Assembly: GCA_021647145.1 (NCBI GenBank)
Contig: JAKIVF010000018.1
Location: forward strand, 1 to 38,408
Direction: 5' to 3'
Length of the DNA stretch: 38,408 nucleotides
From: Methylococcaceae bacterium
GTDB taxonomy: Bacteria > Pseudomonadota > Gammaproteobacteria > Methylococcales > Methylomonadaceae
The translations under genes were made by a program, and so were the position numbers. Below, piece after piece: positions 22,039 to 30,831 of the stretch. The notes under the pieces are model-generated. The model did no database searches and had not been told where the DNA came from. It worked only from the letters and a program-made list of their open reading frames with translations. Every line of letters begins with the position of its first letter. Within the stretch, counting starts at the first letter, position 1.

Positions 22039-22818
22039 ATGAAACCCAGAAAAAATCCAGTAAAATACGAACAAATCAACATTCTGAACGCAGTCGTTGA
22101 TAATATTAGCATGGATGAACTTGTGAATGATTTTGATGAAGGTCTTTTGCTTACCTTGCATGTAGATATGCTGATGAAACTGCAAAAAGATAAGGAATTC
22201 TATGATATTTTACCTGAGTTTGACATTATAACCTGCGATAGTCAGATACTTTATTTTGCAACAAAGTTTCTTGGAACTCCTGCAAAAGAACGTGTTTCTG
22301 GCTCAGATTATTTCCCTAAATATTATATGAAGCATAAAGATAATAAAGATGTCACAATATTTTTATGTGGAGGAGCCCCTGGAATTGCTGAAATAGCCCA
22401 AGAGAATGTCAATAAAAAAGTTGGAAGAGACATTATTATTGGCACTTATTCTCCTCCTTTCGATTTTGACAACAGTCAAGAGGAAATTGACAAAGTAATT
22501 GATAGTATTAATGATTCTGATGCTACCGTATTACTTGTTGGCTTAGGTGGAGGTAGACAGGAAAAATTCATAGTCAAGTATCGCGATCGTTTTAAACATA
22601 TCAAAACATTTTTACCATTAGGGGGAACTATAGATTATGAAGCAGCAACGTTTAAAAGACCACCAGCATGGATAACTGAAGGTGGATTAGAGTGGTTATA
22701 CCGTCTTTTAAAGGAACCCAAACAAAGATGGCACAGATATATTGTCCATGAACCACCTGCTCTTTATTATCTACTGGCACAGAAACTTGGTTTTTATAAA
22801 AACCCATTTTCCAGTTAA
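22039..22818 (+). CDS. WecG/TagA/CpsF-family glycosyltransferase
   Basis: About 259 residues from ATG 22039; the frame is open from a TTG at 22006, which would overlap the previous gene, and no clear ribosome binding site decides between them. Family signatures are TLHVDMLMKL, ITCDSQILYFATKFLG, ERVSGSDYFP, FLCGGAPGIAEIA, LLVGLGGGRQEKF, PLGGTIDYEAATFKRPPAWI and GLEWLYRLLKEPKQRWHRY. These enzymes add the second sugar to an undecaprenyl-PP-HexNAc acceptor, which the WecA-type enzyme at 18202-19404 would supply. The C-terminal helix probably sits on the membrane. Confidence 0.92.
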   Translation: MKPRKNPVKYEQINILNAVVDNISMDELVNDFDEGLLLTLHVDMLMKLQKDKEFYDILPEFDIITCDSQILYFATKFLGTPAKERVSGSDYFPKYYMKHKDNKDVTIFLCGGAPGIAEIAQENVNKKVGRDIIIGTYSPPFDFDNSQEEIDKVIDSINDSDATVLLVGLGGGRQEKFIVKYRDRFKHIKTFLPLGGTIDYEAATFKRPPAWITEGGLEWLYRLLKEPKQRWHRYIVHEPPALYYLLAQKLGFYKNPFSS

Positions 22819-22884
22819 ATAACTAATAGATCAATCCGTTATTGCTTACTTTTGACATACTACAGAGTCTTCAATATAATCATA

Positions 22885-23067
22885 CCTGATTACCCACAAG
22901 CTTCCGCCGAATCAGTAGATGACTTTGTAAGGTATTGAAAAATAATAAATATCTATTAATGAAAATTTAACTTAAATTTTAACTTTGATCAGGTTAAAAA
23001 ATAACCATTATTTTTCATAAGATTACATTTAGCTTTTTAAAGTGGCGGAAGCTTGTGGGTAATCAGG
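22885..23067. mobile_element. 183-bp MITE-like element with terminal inverted repeats and 8-bp target duplication
   Basis: The left end reads CCTGATTACCCACAAGCTTC then CGCC, and the right end is its exact reverse complement over 24 bp. The element is flanked by TAATCATA at 22877-22884 and again at 23068-23075, a perfect 8-bp direct repeat. There is no coding sequence. A second element with the same terminal 12 bases and right-end inner sequence (GCTTTTTAAAGTGGC here) lies at 32198-32831. The transposase family is not identified. Confidence 0.88.
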
Positions 23068-23165
23068 TAATCATATGGATCTTCTTACCATATTCGTTAC
23101 TCAACATTGTTGAAGAAATCGAATCATTTCTAAATGCCGCGTTTCAACCTTTAATCTAAATAATT

Positions 23166-24074
23166 ATGGACAATCAAATAGAAAAATTTATTTTATGCAA
23201 CCTTTGCGGCAGTGATGATTATTCTATTATCTATCAAGCTGGAAAAGCACAGATTAGTCAAATAGTTAAATGCAATAAATGTGGATTAATGTACTCAAAC
23301 CCTCGCAAAAAAAATGAAGACCATGTCGACATTGAAGCTGGCGACCCTGAATTGATTCTAAAAAGAATCTATTCAGGTGCCTTGCGAGAAAGAGTTCTAA
23401 AAGAAGAAATTCAAGTAAACGACTATAAAAAAGCTAAGTTATATTTACAAAATCAATTCCCCAAGCACGGAAAATTACTAGAAGTTGGTAGCGGATTTGG
23501 TTATTTATTAAAGTATTTTAAAGAAGATGGCTGGGAAGTAACAGGGGTTGAGCCAAGTGCTGCATTATGTCGATACGCTAAAGAAAAAAACAAAATTAAT
23601 ACGATACCAACTATCCTGGAAGATTCTGAGATAGAAACTGGTTCTATTGATGTAGTATTGATGATGCATGTTATTGAGCATGTCCCTGATCCGCAATCTA
23701 CTTTTCAAGAGGTATATCGTATCTTGAAGCCAGGAGGAATTTTTATAGTTGAAACACCTTGCTATGATAGCTTAATGTTTAAACTACTTGGCAAAAGAGA
23801 AAGAAGTTTAAGCTGCGATGGCCATATTTACTTCTTTACAGCAGACACGCTAACTCAAATAGCAAATAAGTCCCTTTTTACACTTGAAAAACTGGAGAGA
23901 GTAGGACGAACTTTAACTTTAGATCGATTGTTATATAATGTTGGGGTAATTAGCAAAAGTAAAAGTTTTTTAACCTTTCTCTCAAAAATCTCTCACAAAC
24001 TTCATCTTAAAAAACTTGTTTTTTCTTTAAATTTTAGAGATATGCAGAGGTTATATTTACGAAAAGAAAGTTAA
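23166..24074 (+). CDS. Class I SAM methyltransferase with N-terminal zinc ribbon
   Basis: A 302-residue protein. Cys11, Cys14, Cys36 and Cys39 (CNLC and CNKC) form a zinc ribbon. The Rossmann methyltransferase core follows at about 95-210: LLEVGSGFGYLLKYFKEDGW, VTGVEPSAALC and VLMMHVIEHVPDPQSTFQEV, with LKPGG. Proteins of this plan are common in surface-polysaccharide clusters, where they methylate sugars or lipid-linked intermediates. It lies downstream of the wecG gene but behind the MITE, so it probably has its own promoter. The substrate is unknown. Confidence 0.87.
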   Translation: MDNQIEKFILCNLCGSDDYSIIYQAGKAQISQIVKCNKCGLMYSNPRKKNEDHVDIEAGDPELILKRIYSGALRERVLKEEIQVNDYKKAKLYLQNQFPKHGKLLEVGSGFGYLLKYFKEDGWEVTGVEPSAALCRYAKEKNKINTIPTILEDSEIETGSIDVVLMMHVIEHVPDPQSTFQEVYRILKPGGIFIVETPCYDSLMFKLLGKRERSLSCDGHIYFFTADTLTQIANKSLFTLEKLERVGRTLTLDRLLYNVGVISKSKSFLTFLSKISHKLHLKKLVFSLNFRDMQRLYLRKES

Positions 24075-24214
24075 GAGTATCTCTATAAATTGTGACTGAG
24101 GAATTCGAGAACAAAACATCCAAGATCAAGACATTGAACAAAGTTCATTTAAGAAACCACATCAGCTTTATGTGGATAACATCTTGATTAGTATTTCAGC
24201 ATCTAAAAAAAGAC

Positions 24215-24571
24215 TTACCCAGAAAGAACAAGATCATGTTGCTTCATTAGTTCATTAACATCCTTTCGATAGCACACTTCAACTGATAGACTTAAATTAG
24301 TCGTTTGAAAACCTCTTTCTAGTAAAGACTCAGTTTCTACATATAAATCATGTATATCATAAATTTCTAATACATTAAAAATTGACTGAGTATCTTTTAA
24401 TCCGTATTTTTCTGCTTTCTGCTCTTTTTTTAGCTGAAATACGCCATCATCCAAAAATAGTAACGATACATGTTGGTCAAAAGCTGCAGCAGTTAAAATA
24501 ACATCTAATTTTTCTTGTAACTGTACGCCATTATGCGGGGATGTCCTCATGACAAATAATATTTTTTTCAA
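24215..24571 (-). CDS. tusC: TusC/DsrF-family sulfur-relay protein
   Basis: A 118-residue DsrE-fold protein: KKILFVMRTSPHNGVQLQE, LLFLDDGVFQLKKEQKAEKYG and LEIYDIHDLYVETESLLERG match TusC. In the TusBCD complex it is a non-catalytic partner in persulfide relay for 2-thiouridine of tRNA. It probably starts at TTG (24569-24571) with AAAAAAGG upstream, 13 bp after tusD. No tusB follows; only MLKY and then stops are seen downstream, so the complex is incomplete here. A DsrF role in sulfur oxidation is the alternative. Confidence 0.85.
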   Translation of the reverse strand: MKKILFVMRTSPHNGVQLQEKLDVILTAAAFDQHVSLLFLDDGVFQLKKEQKAEKYGLKDTQSIFNVLEIYDIHDLYVETESLLERGFQTTNLSLSVEVCYRKDVNELMKQHDLVLSG

Positions 24572-24584
24572 CCTAAACCTTTTT

Positions 24585-24971
24585 TTAAAATTCTATAAAA
24601 CGATCAGCAACTAGCATTGCTTCTAACAACTGGCCTAAACCAGATATTCTAAAGCCTTCAGCTAAATCATTATCCAGCTTATTTTGCCGTTTTGCTTCAT
24701 CAGATGATAGCAAGCCCCTCCTTTGTGCTGCAGAAATACAAACGACCAGATCAATACTTTGTTCATTTGCTAATTCAGTCCATTTTTCAGTCATATTTAT
24801 TTCATCATCTGGTGGTGTTGTATAATTAAAAGCGTGATAAATTCCTTCTTGATAAAAAAATACTCGAAAAACTTCGTGTCCCATATCTAACGCAGATTTG
24901 ATAAATTTATAAGCTGAGAAACCAGTCCTAGAATCAGTTGGACTTGAATTAATCTGTATTGCATATTTCAT
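24585..24971 (-). CDS. tusD: TusD/DsrE-family sulfurtransferase
   Basis: A 128-residue protein. YAIQINSSPTDSRTGFSAYK and GHEVFRVFFYQEGIYHAF are typical of TusD. DLVVCISAAQRRGL places Cys78 exactly where E. coli TusD carries its persulfide cysteine. It would accept sulfur from TusA and pass it toward TusE and MnmA for s2U34 of tRNA. It forms a two-gene unit with tusC. Confidence 0.9.
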   Translation of the reverse strand: MKYAIQINSSPTDSRTGFSAYKFIKSALDMGHEVFRVFFYQEGIYHAFNYTTPPDDEINMTEKWTELANEQSIDLVVCISAAQRRGLLSSDEAKRQNKLDNDLAEGFRISGLGQLLEAMLVADRFIEF

Positions 24972-25218
24972 TTTAGATGAATAAATAATAACTAGGCATA
25001 AAGTTATTCTATAATAAGACTATGTCTAAAAACCAAAAAAAACCTCTAGAAGCTCAAGAACCTCTATTTTAGTGCCTAGATTATTGTAATAAGCTAGACG
25101 TAAAGCAATAGGAACAGCAATCTATTTCAATGCATTACAACTAGCTCATTTGATTAATTTGTGTACCCAAAACAAGGATTCCTGGGTAAGAGTATTTTAT
25201 ATACTGTCTCTGGCCTTA

Positions 25219-26676
25219 ATGATATTAAAATCAAAAACCCTTGCATTTGCTTTGTTTCTTTCTTTCGTAACAATACCAACAACTGCAATTGAAATAGAAA
25301 ACATTAAATTACCAGATATGGGGGACTCTTCAGGGACTCTCATTTCCCCTACACAAGAAAAAGAATTAGGAGCTGCCTTTTTCAGAAGTTTACACAGTAG
25401 AATAAATATAAATCAAGATGCAGAAATACAACATTACATCCAATCAATCGGTAATCAATTAGTAACCAATAGTGACCTTCCTTCTAACCCATTCCATTTT
25501 TTTGTTGTACTTGACAATCAAATTAATGCCTTTGCTGGCCCAGGAGGTTATATAGGTATCAATGCTGGCCTGCTTTTATTAACCGAATCTGAAAGTGAAT
25601 TAGCATCAGTAATGGCACATGAAATCGCCCACATCACTCAAAGGCATCTATATAGAGCTTTTGAAGCAGCCAGTAAATTATCTATTCCAACAGCTGCGGC
25701 AACATTAGCAGCTATTTTAATAGCCACACAATCACCAGAAGCAGGCCAGGCTGCTTTAATGGCTATCCAAGCAGGAAGTGTACAATTTCAGATTAATTTC
25801 ACACGCGATAATGAAAAAGAAGCTGACCGTGTAGGAATGCAAACATTGGCCAAATCTAAATACAACCCTAGAAGTATGCCTGCGTTTTTCGAAAAACTCC
25901 AACAATCCACTCGTTATTATGGCAAAGGTATTCCAGAATTTTTAAGAACTCACCCTGTTTCTGCTTCACGTATTTCTGACACTCGAGGAAGATCAAACAA
26001 ATACCCTTACAAACAATATCCAGACTCCCTCGATTATTTACTCACAAAAGCTAAACTCAGAGCTATTACTACTTCTAATAAAAAAACTACACTTAAGTAT
26101 TTTAAAACACGGCAAGAGCAAGGGACAAAACTGCAACAATCTATTGCTTTGTATGGCATTGGACAAATCTATCTCAATCAACAGAAATTTACTCAAGCAG
26201 AAAGTATTTTTCTTCAACTATCCAAGCAATATCCAAACCAACCACATTATGCCTATGCTTTAGCTAAAACTTCATTTGAAGCACAACAGTATAAAAAAGC
26301 ACTTTCACTTTTTAAAGGAGCGCTCCACCGCTTTCCTAACAGTAGTGCAATAAAAATTGAATATATTTCAACTTTATTAAAAACAAATAACTCAGACAAG
26401 GCAAAAACACTTTTAAAGTCATTAGATTATAAAGCAAAAAAACAACCTTTTTACTTTGAATTAATGGCTCAAACTTACGCCAACCTAAAACAACCTGCAG
26501 AATCACACCGTTATTTAGCAGAATATTATTACGCTAACGGACAAACTAAAGCTGCTATTTTACAAATAAATTTAGCTAAAAAATCTAAAGATAATAACTT
26601 TTATCTTCAAGCTATTTTAGATGAACGTTTAAGGTTTTTTATTCTGGAAGAAAAGGAACGGAAGTTAAATCGATAA
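25219..26676 (+). CDS. bepA: BepA-type periplasmic M48 metalloprotease with TPR domain
   Basis: 485 residues from ATG 25219, chosen because it gives a good signal peptide (MILKSKTLAFALFLSFVTIP) and the E. coli BepA length; the frame is open upstream from a TTG at 25150. HEIAH at about 134-138 and NEKEADRVG supply the zinc ligands, with NAFAGPGGYIGINAGLLLL before them. The C-terminal half (about 290-470) is a set of TPR helices (YGIGQIYLNQQKFTQAESIF and similar). BepA trims or assists outer-membrane proteins such as LptD at the BAM complex. It is transcribed divergently from tusDC. Confidence 0.92.
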   Translation: MILKSKTLAFALFLSFVTIPTTAIEIENIKLPDMGDSSGTLISPTQEKELGAAFFRSLHSRININQDAEIQHYIQSIGNQLVTNSDLPSNPFHFFVVLDNQINAFAGPGGYIGINAGLLLLTESESELASVMAHEIAHITQRHLYRAFEAASKLSIPTAAATLAAILIATQSPEAGQAALMAIQAGSVQFQINFTRDNEKEADRVGMQTLAKSKYNPRSMPAFFEKLQQSTRYYGKGIPEFLRTHPVSASRISDTRGRSNKYPYKQYPDSLDYLLTKAKLRAITTSNKKTTLKYFKTRQEQGTKLQQSIALYGIGQIYLNQQKFTQAESIFLQLSKQYPNQPHYAYALAKTSFEAQQYKKALSLFKGALHRFPNSSAIKIEYISTLLKTNNSDKAKTLLKSLDYKAKKQPFYFELMAQTYANLKQPAESHRYLAEYYYANGQTKAAILQINLAKKSKDNNFYLQAILDERLRFFILEEKERKLNR

Positions 26677-26707
26677 GGTTAGACTAACGGCTCTATCGTT
26701 AACCCAA
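26677..26707. repeat. Hairpin sharing its loop sequence with 35058-35088
   Basis: GGTTA and TAACC arms flank a loop containing GGCTCTATCGTTA directly after the bepA stop. The reverse strand reads TTGGGTTAACGATAGAGC, which recurs at 35058-35075. It is probably a member of a REP-like family and may shape the 3' end of the bepA mRNA. Confidence 0.5.
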
Positions 26708-26710
26708 ATC

Positions 26711-26886
26711 TTAGCGTGCTTTTTTGTTACCCAGTACGCTAAAGACAATTACTTGCGCCCCGTCTAAAAATGTTTGTAATTCTTGGGTGTTTTATTATTC
26801 TTTAAGATTCACGATAGCTTTCATTACTTCATCATGAACAAATTCCCTAATTTTGTCAGCTGAGAGTCAATTCATTGGAGAAGGCT
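26711..26886 (-). pseudogene. Transposase/integrase-like fragment, decayed
   Basis: On the minus strand, 26711-26790 encodes NTQELQTFLDGAQVIVFSVL followed by GNKKAR and a stop. This resembles the N-terminus of a DDE transposase/integrase group found in gammaproteobacteria. Just upstream, ADKIREFVHDEVMKAIVNLK is in frame with a stop, and 26823-26886 recurs in decayed form at 19610-19675. The remainder of the 26677-27117 gap holds no gene I can support, apart from the promoter of the gene at 27118. Confidence 0.4.
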
Positions 26887-27117
26887 AATATTGTCAATTC
26901 CACTAGCAGTACATTTAATGCAGCGGCAGAAAACTGATCAATATAATCCACTGTGCTTGATATGATGTCTCGTATTAGAGGGTTTCGCCCATTTTGGGAA
27001 TTTTTCCTAAATCAATGGTGCTTTTCCAGTAATTGATATTACTCTGGTTCTTCATGTTTTAATATTGGGTCTGACTGATATAATTCAACAGCATAAAAAC
27101 ATGAGGATATAAATATT

Positions 27118-29052
27118 ATGGTTATAAAACAAACAATGGCAATCACCTTTGGCGTTCTGTGTATGGTGAATCTTTCTTATGCCATGCCAAATGATGATAG
27201 CAACGTAAATGGAACTAATCATGCTTGCGTTCATACGGGTGTTGGTACTGATTTTCCTGTAGGCCCTGGTCAACTGTATCCCAATATTTCTGATGTACCT
27301 TGGACTACACTTCTTCCAGGTGATACCGTGCGGATTTTTTGGCGAAATACACCTTATAAAGAAAAAATTATTCTTGGTGTCGATGGAACCGAGAATAACC
27401 CAATCAGAGTCTGTGGTGTGCCAAGTCCAAATGGAGAACAACCTATTCTAGATGGGAATGGGGCATCAAATGACATAGATGATGAAGCAGTGTATGGAAG
27501 AACAACTTATAATGACCAAGGACAGGTTAGACATAGCATGGAATCAAGGGCGATGATTACTGTCTATCGTAAAGACTATAATAGTAAACCGAAGAATATT
27601 ATTATTGAAGGGCTTCATATTAGAAATGTGAGGACTGACTTCCCATTCATTCGCATGACAGGTGAACAAGCGCAATATTCTGGAGGAGCCGCATGTATTC
27701 GCGTGCAAAAAGGGGACAACATTGTCATTCGAAACAATGAGTTAGAAAATTGCGGCAATGGTATTTTTACCTCATCTCAACTCTATAATGAAGCGAGCTT
27801 AACTAGGGATATTTTAGTTGAAGGCAATTATTTGCATGATAATGGGCGTCAAAATAATTATTTGGAACATGGAATGTATATTCAGGCAATAGGAGCAACT
27901 ATACAAAACAACCGTTTTGGACCGAATGCACAGGGTACATTAGGAACTACTCTTAAAACACGCTCTGCAGGCCTTGTCATTCGTAATAACTTCTTTGAAG
28001 GTGGAAGTGCTCGAGCGATGGATTTAGTTGAAGTTGAAGATGCCAAAGAATGGGTTATTGAAGCAGCTTATAGAGATTGGACTGAAAGGAATGGTGTAGC
28101 GGTAAATCCAAGTCGTCTGGCAAAGGTTAAAGCAGCTGAGATTGCATATAAACAAACTTACGTCTATGGAAATTTTATTAACCATGTGGGTAGTGAATCT
28201 GATGCTGCAAGCATTATTCACTTTGGTGCAGATCATATCGTGCCTTATCCTTTAGAGCGGACATTACACCTCTACAATAATACAATATCAGTATTGAGTG
28301 ATCTTAGTGATGTGTATAAATTCAGATTGTTTATTATAGGCCATAAAGATATTGGCTCAAATGAAACGCTCGAAATATTTAACAATATTATTCATATTGA
28401 TAGTGAAACGCCAGACGCCCAACCCAGCTTCCTATGTTTAGGTCAAGGCGACGGTGGAGCCATTAATTTTGGTGTAAATTGGCTAACAGATAGTTGGAAT
28501 GATTCAACAGCATTATCTGCATGCTATAACCAATACTCCCCGACACCACCATTACTTACAGGAGTAGAAAATTTAGTTGGTTTAACAGGTGGTCTATCTG
28601 CACCTATTGATCTTTCCTCCTTGCTGCCTGTTACACCTGATTTGAATCAAGCGCAGGTATTACCCGCCACTGTGTCTGCATATCCGATTATCAAGCAGTA
28701 TGAGCCACACCAGAAAAGTGTGGATCGTGCATCCATGAATACTTTAGGTGCAGCGGAATTCGGTACCAGTGGAGATGATAATGATGGTGGTGGAGATAAT
28801 AATGACGGAAACATTTTTGAAATAAACGGTTCTGTAGGTGCATACCTGGGCTTCAATTTATCTGAAGGAACAAGTGACGAGTGCAGGACCGGTGCTCCTG
28901 ATTACCCGAGAGTGACAGGTTTACCTACAGGTATGTATTATAGTGGTAATTGTGCAATCTATGGTCGGCCTGAAACTACGGGAACCTATCGGTTGGAATT
29001 CCCTGTTGCTAATGGTGTTTGGTTGGCTGATTTAGTTGTGGTTGAGGAATAA
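27118..29052 (+). CDS. Secreted parallel beta-helix protein with C-terminal Ig-like domain
   Basis: A 644-residue protein. Residues 1-22 are a signal peptide (AITFGVLCMVNLSYA then M). The main part (about 40-480) has repeated short strands rich in N and G, such as IIIEGLHIRNV, IVIRNNELENCGNGI, ILVEGNYLHDNG and LVIRNNFFEGG, the ladder of a right-handed beta-helix as in pectate-lyase-like proteins. A D/G/N-rich linker near 550-566 leads to a putative Ig domain (TGLPTGMYYSGNCAIYGRP, ETTGTY). The fold often binds or cleaves polysaccharide; no catalytic set was recognised. GAGG lies about 12 bp before the ATG. It is followed by another secreted carbohydrate-type gene. Confidence 0.85.
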   Translation: MVIKQTMAITFGVLCMVNLSYAMPNDDSNVNGTNHACVHTGVGTDFPVGPGQLYPNISDVPWTTLLPGDTVRIFWRNTPYKEKIILGVDGTENNPIRVCGVPSPNGEQPILDGNGASNDIDDEAVYGRTTYNDQGQVRHSMESRAMITVYRKDYNSKPKNIIIEGLHIRNVRTDFPFIRMTGEQAQYSGGAACIRVQKGDNIVIRNNELENCGNGIFTSSQLYNEASLTRDILVEGNYLHDNGRQNNYLEHGMYIQAIGATIQNNRFGPNAQGTLGTTLKTRSAGLVIRNNFFEGGSARAMDLVEVEDAKEWVIEAAYRDWTERNGVAVNPSRLAKVKAAEIAYKQTYVYGNFINHVGSESDAASIIHFGADHIVPYPLERTLHLYNNTISVLSDLSDVYKFRLFIIGHKDIGSNETLEIFNNIIHIDSETPDAQPSFLCLGQGDGGAINFGVNWLTDSWNDSTALSACYNQYSPTPPLLTGVENLVGLTGGLSAPIDLSSLLPVTPDLNQAQVLPATVSAYPIIKQYEPHQKSVDRASMNTLGAAEFGTSGDDNDGGGDNNDGNIFEINGSVGAYLGFNLSEGTSDECRTGAPDYPRVTGLPTGMYYSGNCAIYGRPETTGTYRLEFPVANGVWLADLVVVEE

Positions 29053-29747
29053 TTTAGATTCAGGTGCTACCAGCCATGGAGAGTAAGCGCGAGAGCTGGT
29101 AGTCCACAGTAGGTATAGATCCGTTGTTTTGTTGGAATTGGAGCGCTAGCGTAGTAGTGGAGACAAAATAAAAAGTATTCCGAAACGCTGTCCAGTCATT
29201 TGAGCCCGCGCAGAGTTTACGAAGGTGTGGCGAAGTGGCACGTACGCAGGACGGCTGGGTCGCTAAGGAAATAAGCGGTCACGTTAAGTTTTTGTCGCTT
29301 GCTTAGACAGGGATGCCCAAAACAAGCTTTCGCAAAAATAGCCCCCCGTAGATCTTGACTGAACTCTTATGTATATTTATTTTCTGAGAAAACAGAGACA
29401 GACTAACTGGTCAGCCAGTAATGCTGTTCCCACAGAATTAAATGAAAAATAAAGCAACCTGTTGGTTAATAAACAATAGCTTATAAAATTTGCTTATTAA
29501 AAATGTAGAGTTTATTAAACATTGTTTTTTTAATGCCCCTCCCTGTTTTTAAATGCCTAAAAAATAGATAGAAATAAAAAATATTTATACCCCAATTATT
29601 TGATGAGCGTGGGAACGATCTATTATCAATGGTGTCTTATATTTAAGTTCGTTGAACTAACGGGTCTCTTAGAATGCTGATTTATTAGAATGATAAGGCT
29701 TTTAAAAAGGATCCTAACCTTAATCAATAACACCGACAGAAAAGCAA
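29053..29747. other. Intergenic region with a hairpin and repeat fragments
   Basis: Just after the beta-helix gene, CTACCAGC and GCTGGTAG form an 8-bp stem (about 29066-29103), a possible transcript-end structure without a T tract. A more GC-rich block at about 29185-29290 looks like an intergenic repeat, and GATGAGCGTGGGAACGAT near 29600 resembles common dispersed-repeat sequence. No open frame could be tied to a protein family. Confidence 0.5.
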
Positions 29748-30659
29748 ATGAATCATATAAAATTCTTATTATTTTTACTTGTTTTACAGGTAGGGTTTGC
29801 CAATGCAAAAGTTTATGAGAATGCAGAATATGGAGGGATTGAAGCATTTTCACCGATACAGAGTAACCGTGTTTATGGTGTAACACTGGATACGATTGAT
29901 GAAATTGATGCCAGTGTTGACGCGATAGGATTTCTTTCAAAGGAAATGACTACCCGTGTTGTCTTTGATCGCGTCCCCGCAACAACTTATGTAACAGCAT
30001 TGGACAAGCTTGCAACTGCAAGCTACATCATGGGACAATTATTTGATTCGGTATATATCAAACAATATACACCTTCAGCATATCAGTCTCGCGTCAACGA
30101 ATACCTGGATTTACATGGCGATATTGTGGATATCTGGGAAATTGGTAATGAAGTCAATGGTGAATGGACAGGCGATCCAGATATCGTTGCTCAAAAGACC
30201 ATAGCAGCGTATCAAGAAGCAAATAATCGTGGGTATCAGACAGCATTAACACTTTATTATAATGATTTTGTCGAGAATGATGGATGTTGGGCAAACGAGG
30301 ACGAAAAGATGCGCCCATGGGCGAAAACTCGATTAAATGATGCTCTAAAAAATGGAGTTGATTATGTTCTGGTCAGTTATTATGAAGAAGATTGCGATGA
30401 TTATCAGCCCTCTCTTGCAGAATGGGAGAACGTATTCAATGATCTTGGTCAAATTTTCCCGAATGCCAAGCTGGGTTTTGGTGAAGTAGGCACGACCACA
30501 ACAGATAAAGCCGCGTATCTGAAGCGCTACTATTCGTTAAATATAACACATCCACGATTTATAGGGGGGTATTTTTGGTGGTATTTCAAACAAGATATGA
30601 CACCTAAGACAAATCCACTATGGTCAGAATTTAACCAGATTCTTAATACTTTGCCATAG
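29748..30659 (+). CDS. Secreted clan-A glycoside-hydrolase-like protein
   Basis: A 303-residue protein with signal peptide MNHIKFLLFLLVLQVGFANA. The single-domain barrel has VDIWEIGNEVNGEW, with Asn134-Glu135 as the acid/base pair typical of clan GH-A, and KLGFGEVGTT with Glu246 as candidate nucleophile after a beta strand. GGYFWWYF near residue 273-280 fits barrel strand 8. It probably hydrolyses an exopolysaccharide outside the cytoplasm; the family and substrate cannot be named. It lies downstream of the beta-helix protein on the same strand, but 695 bp away. Confidence 0.82.
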   Translation: MNHIKFLLFLLVLQVGFANAKVYENAEYGGIEAFSPIQSNRVYGVTLDTIDEIDASVDAIGFLSKEMTTRVVFDRVPATTYVTALDKLATASYIMGQLFDSVYIKQYTPSAYQSRVNEYLDLHGDIVDIWEIGNEVNGEWTGDPDIVAQKTIAAYQEANNRGYQTALTLYYNDFVENDGCWANEDEKMRPWAKTRLNDALKNGVDYVLVSYYEEDCDDYQPSLAEWENVFNDLGQIFPNAKLGFGEVGTTTTDKAAYLKRYYSLNITHPRFIGGYFWWYFKQDMTPKTNPLWSEFNQILNTLP

Positions 30660-30770
30660 CACCTAGGGTGGGAAAAGTGAAGCGCATTCCACCGTTTACC
30701 GCCAGAAAAACGCCGGCTTACGCTACCGCTCATCCAACTTTCGATTCTGGGTTACGGGTTTATACAAAGT
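30660..30770. repeat. REP-like intergenic repeat
   Basis: GGGTGGGAAAAGTGAAGCGC, then ATTCCACC, later ACGCCGGCTTACGC and CGCTCATCCAAC, form complementary segments (GGTGG/CCACC) typical of dispersed palindromic repeats. It is richer in GC than its surroundings. A related CGCTCACCTAACTTACGG string lies at about 31440-31460. Confidence 0.45.
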
Positions 30771-30831
30771 GGAGATTTATGATTGGCAGCAATGTTAGAA
30801 TGTCTATCAAAATAATAGACAGGAATATAAT

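Noticed and set aside
24090..24258. Plus-strand frame EQNIQDQDIEQSSFKKPHQL and onward, ending over tusC
   Set aside because: There is no start codon in a good context, it overlaps the conserved end of tusC in antisense, and I recognise no family.
25020..25071. Small frame MSKNQKKPLEAQEPLF upstream of bepA
   Set aside because: At 16 codons, with no clear ribosome binding site and no homology I recognise, it is more likely chance.
28895..28908. CCTGATTACCC inside the beta-helix gene as a third copy of the mobile-element end
   Set aside because: It encodes PDYP in a continuous domain, has no inverted partner nearby and no flanking duplication.
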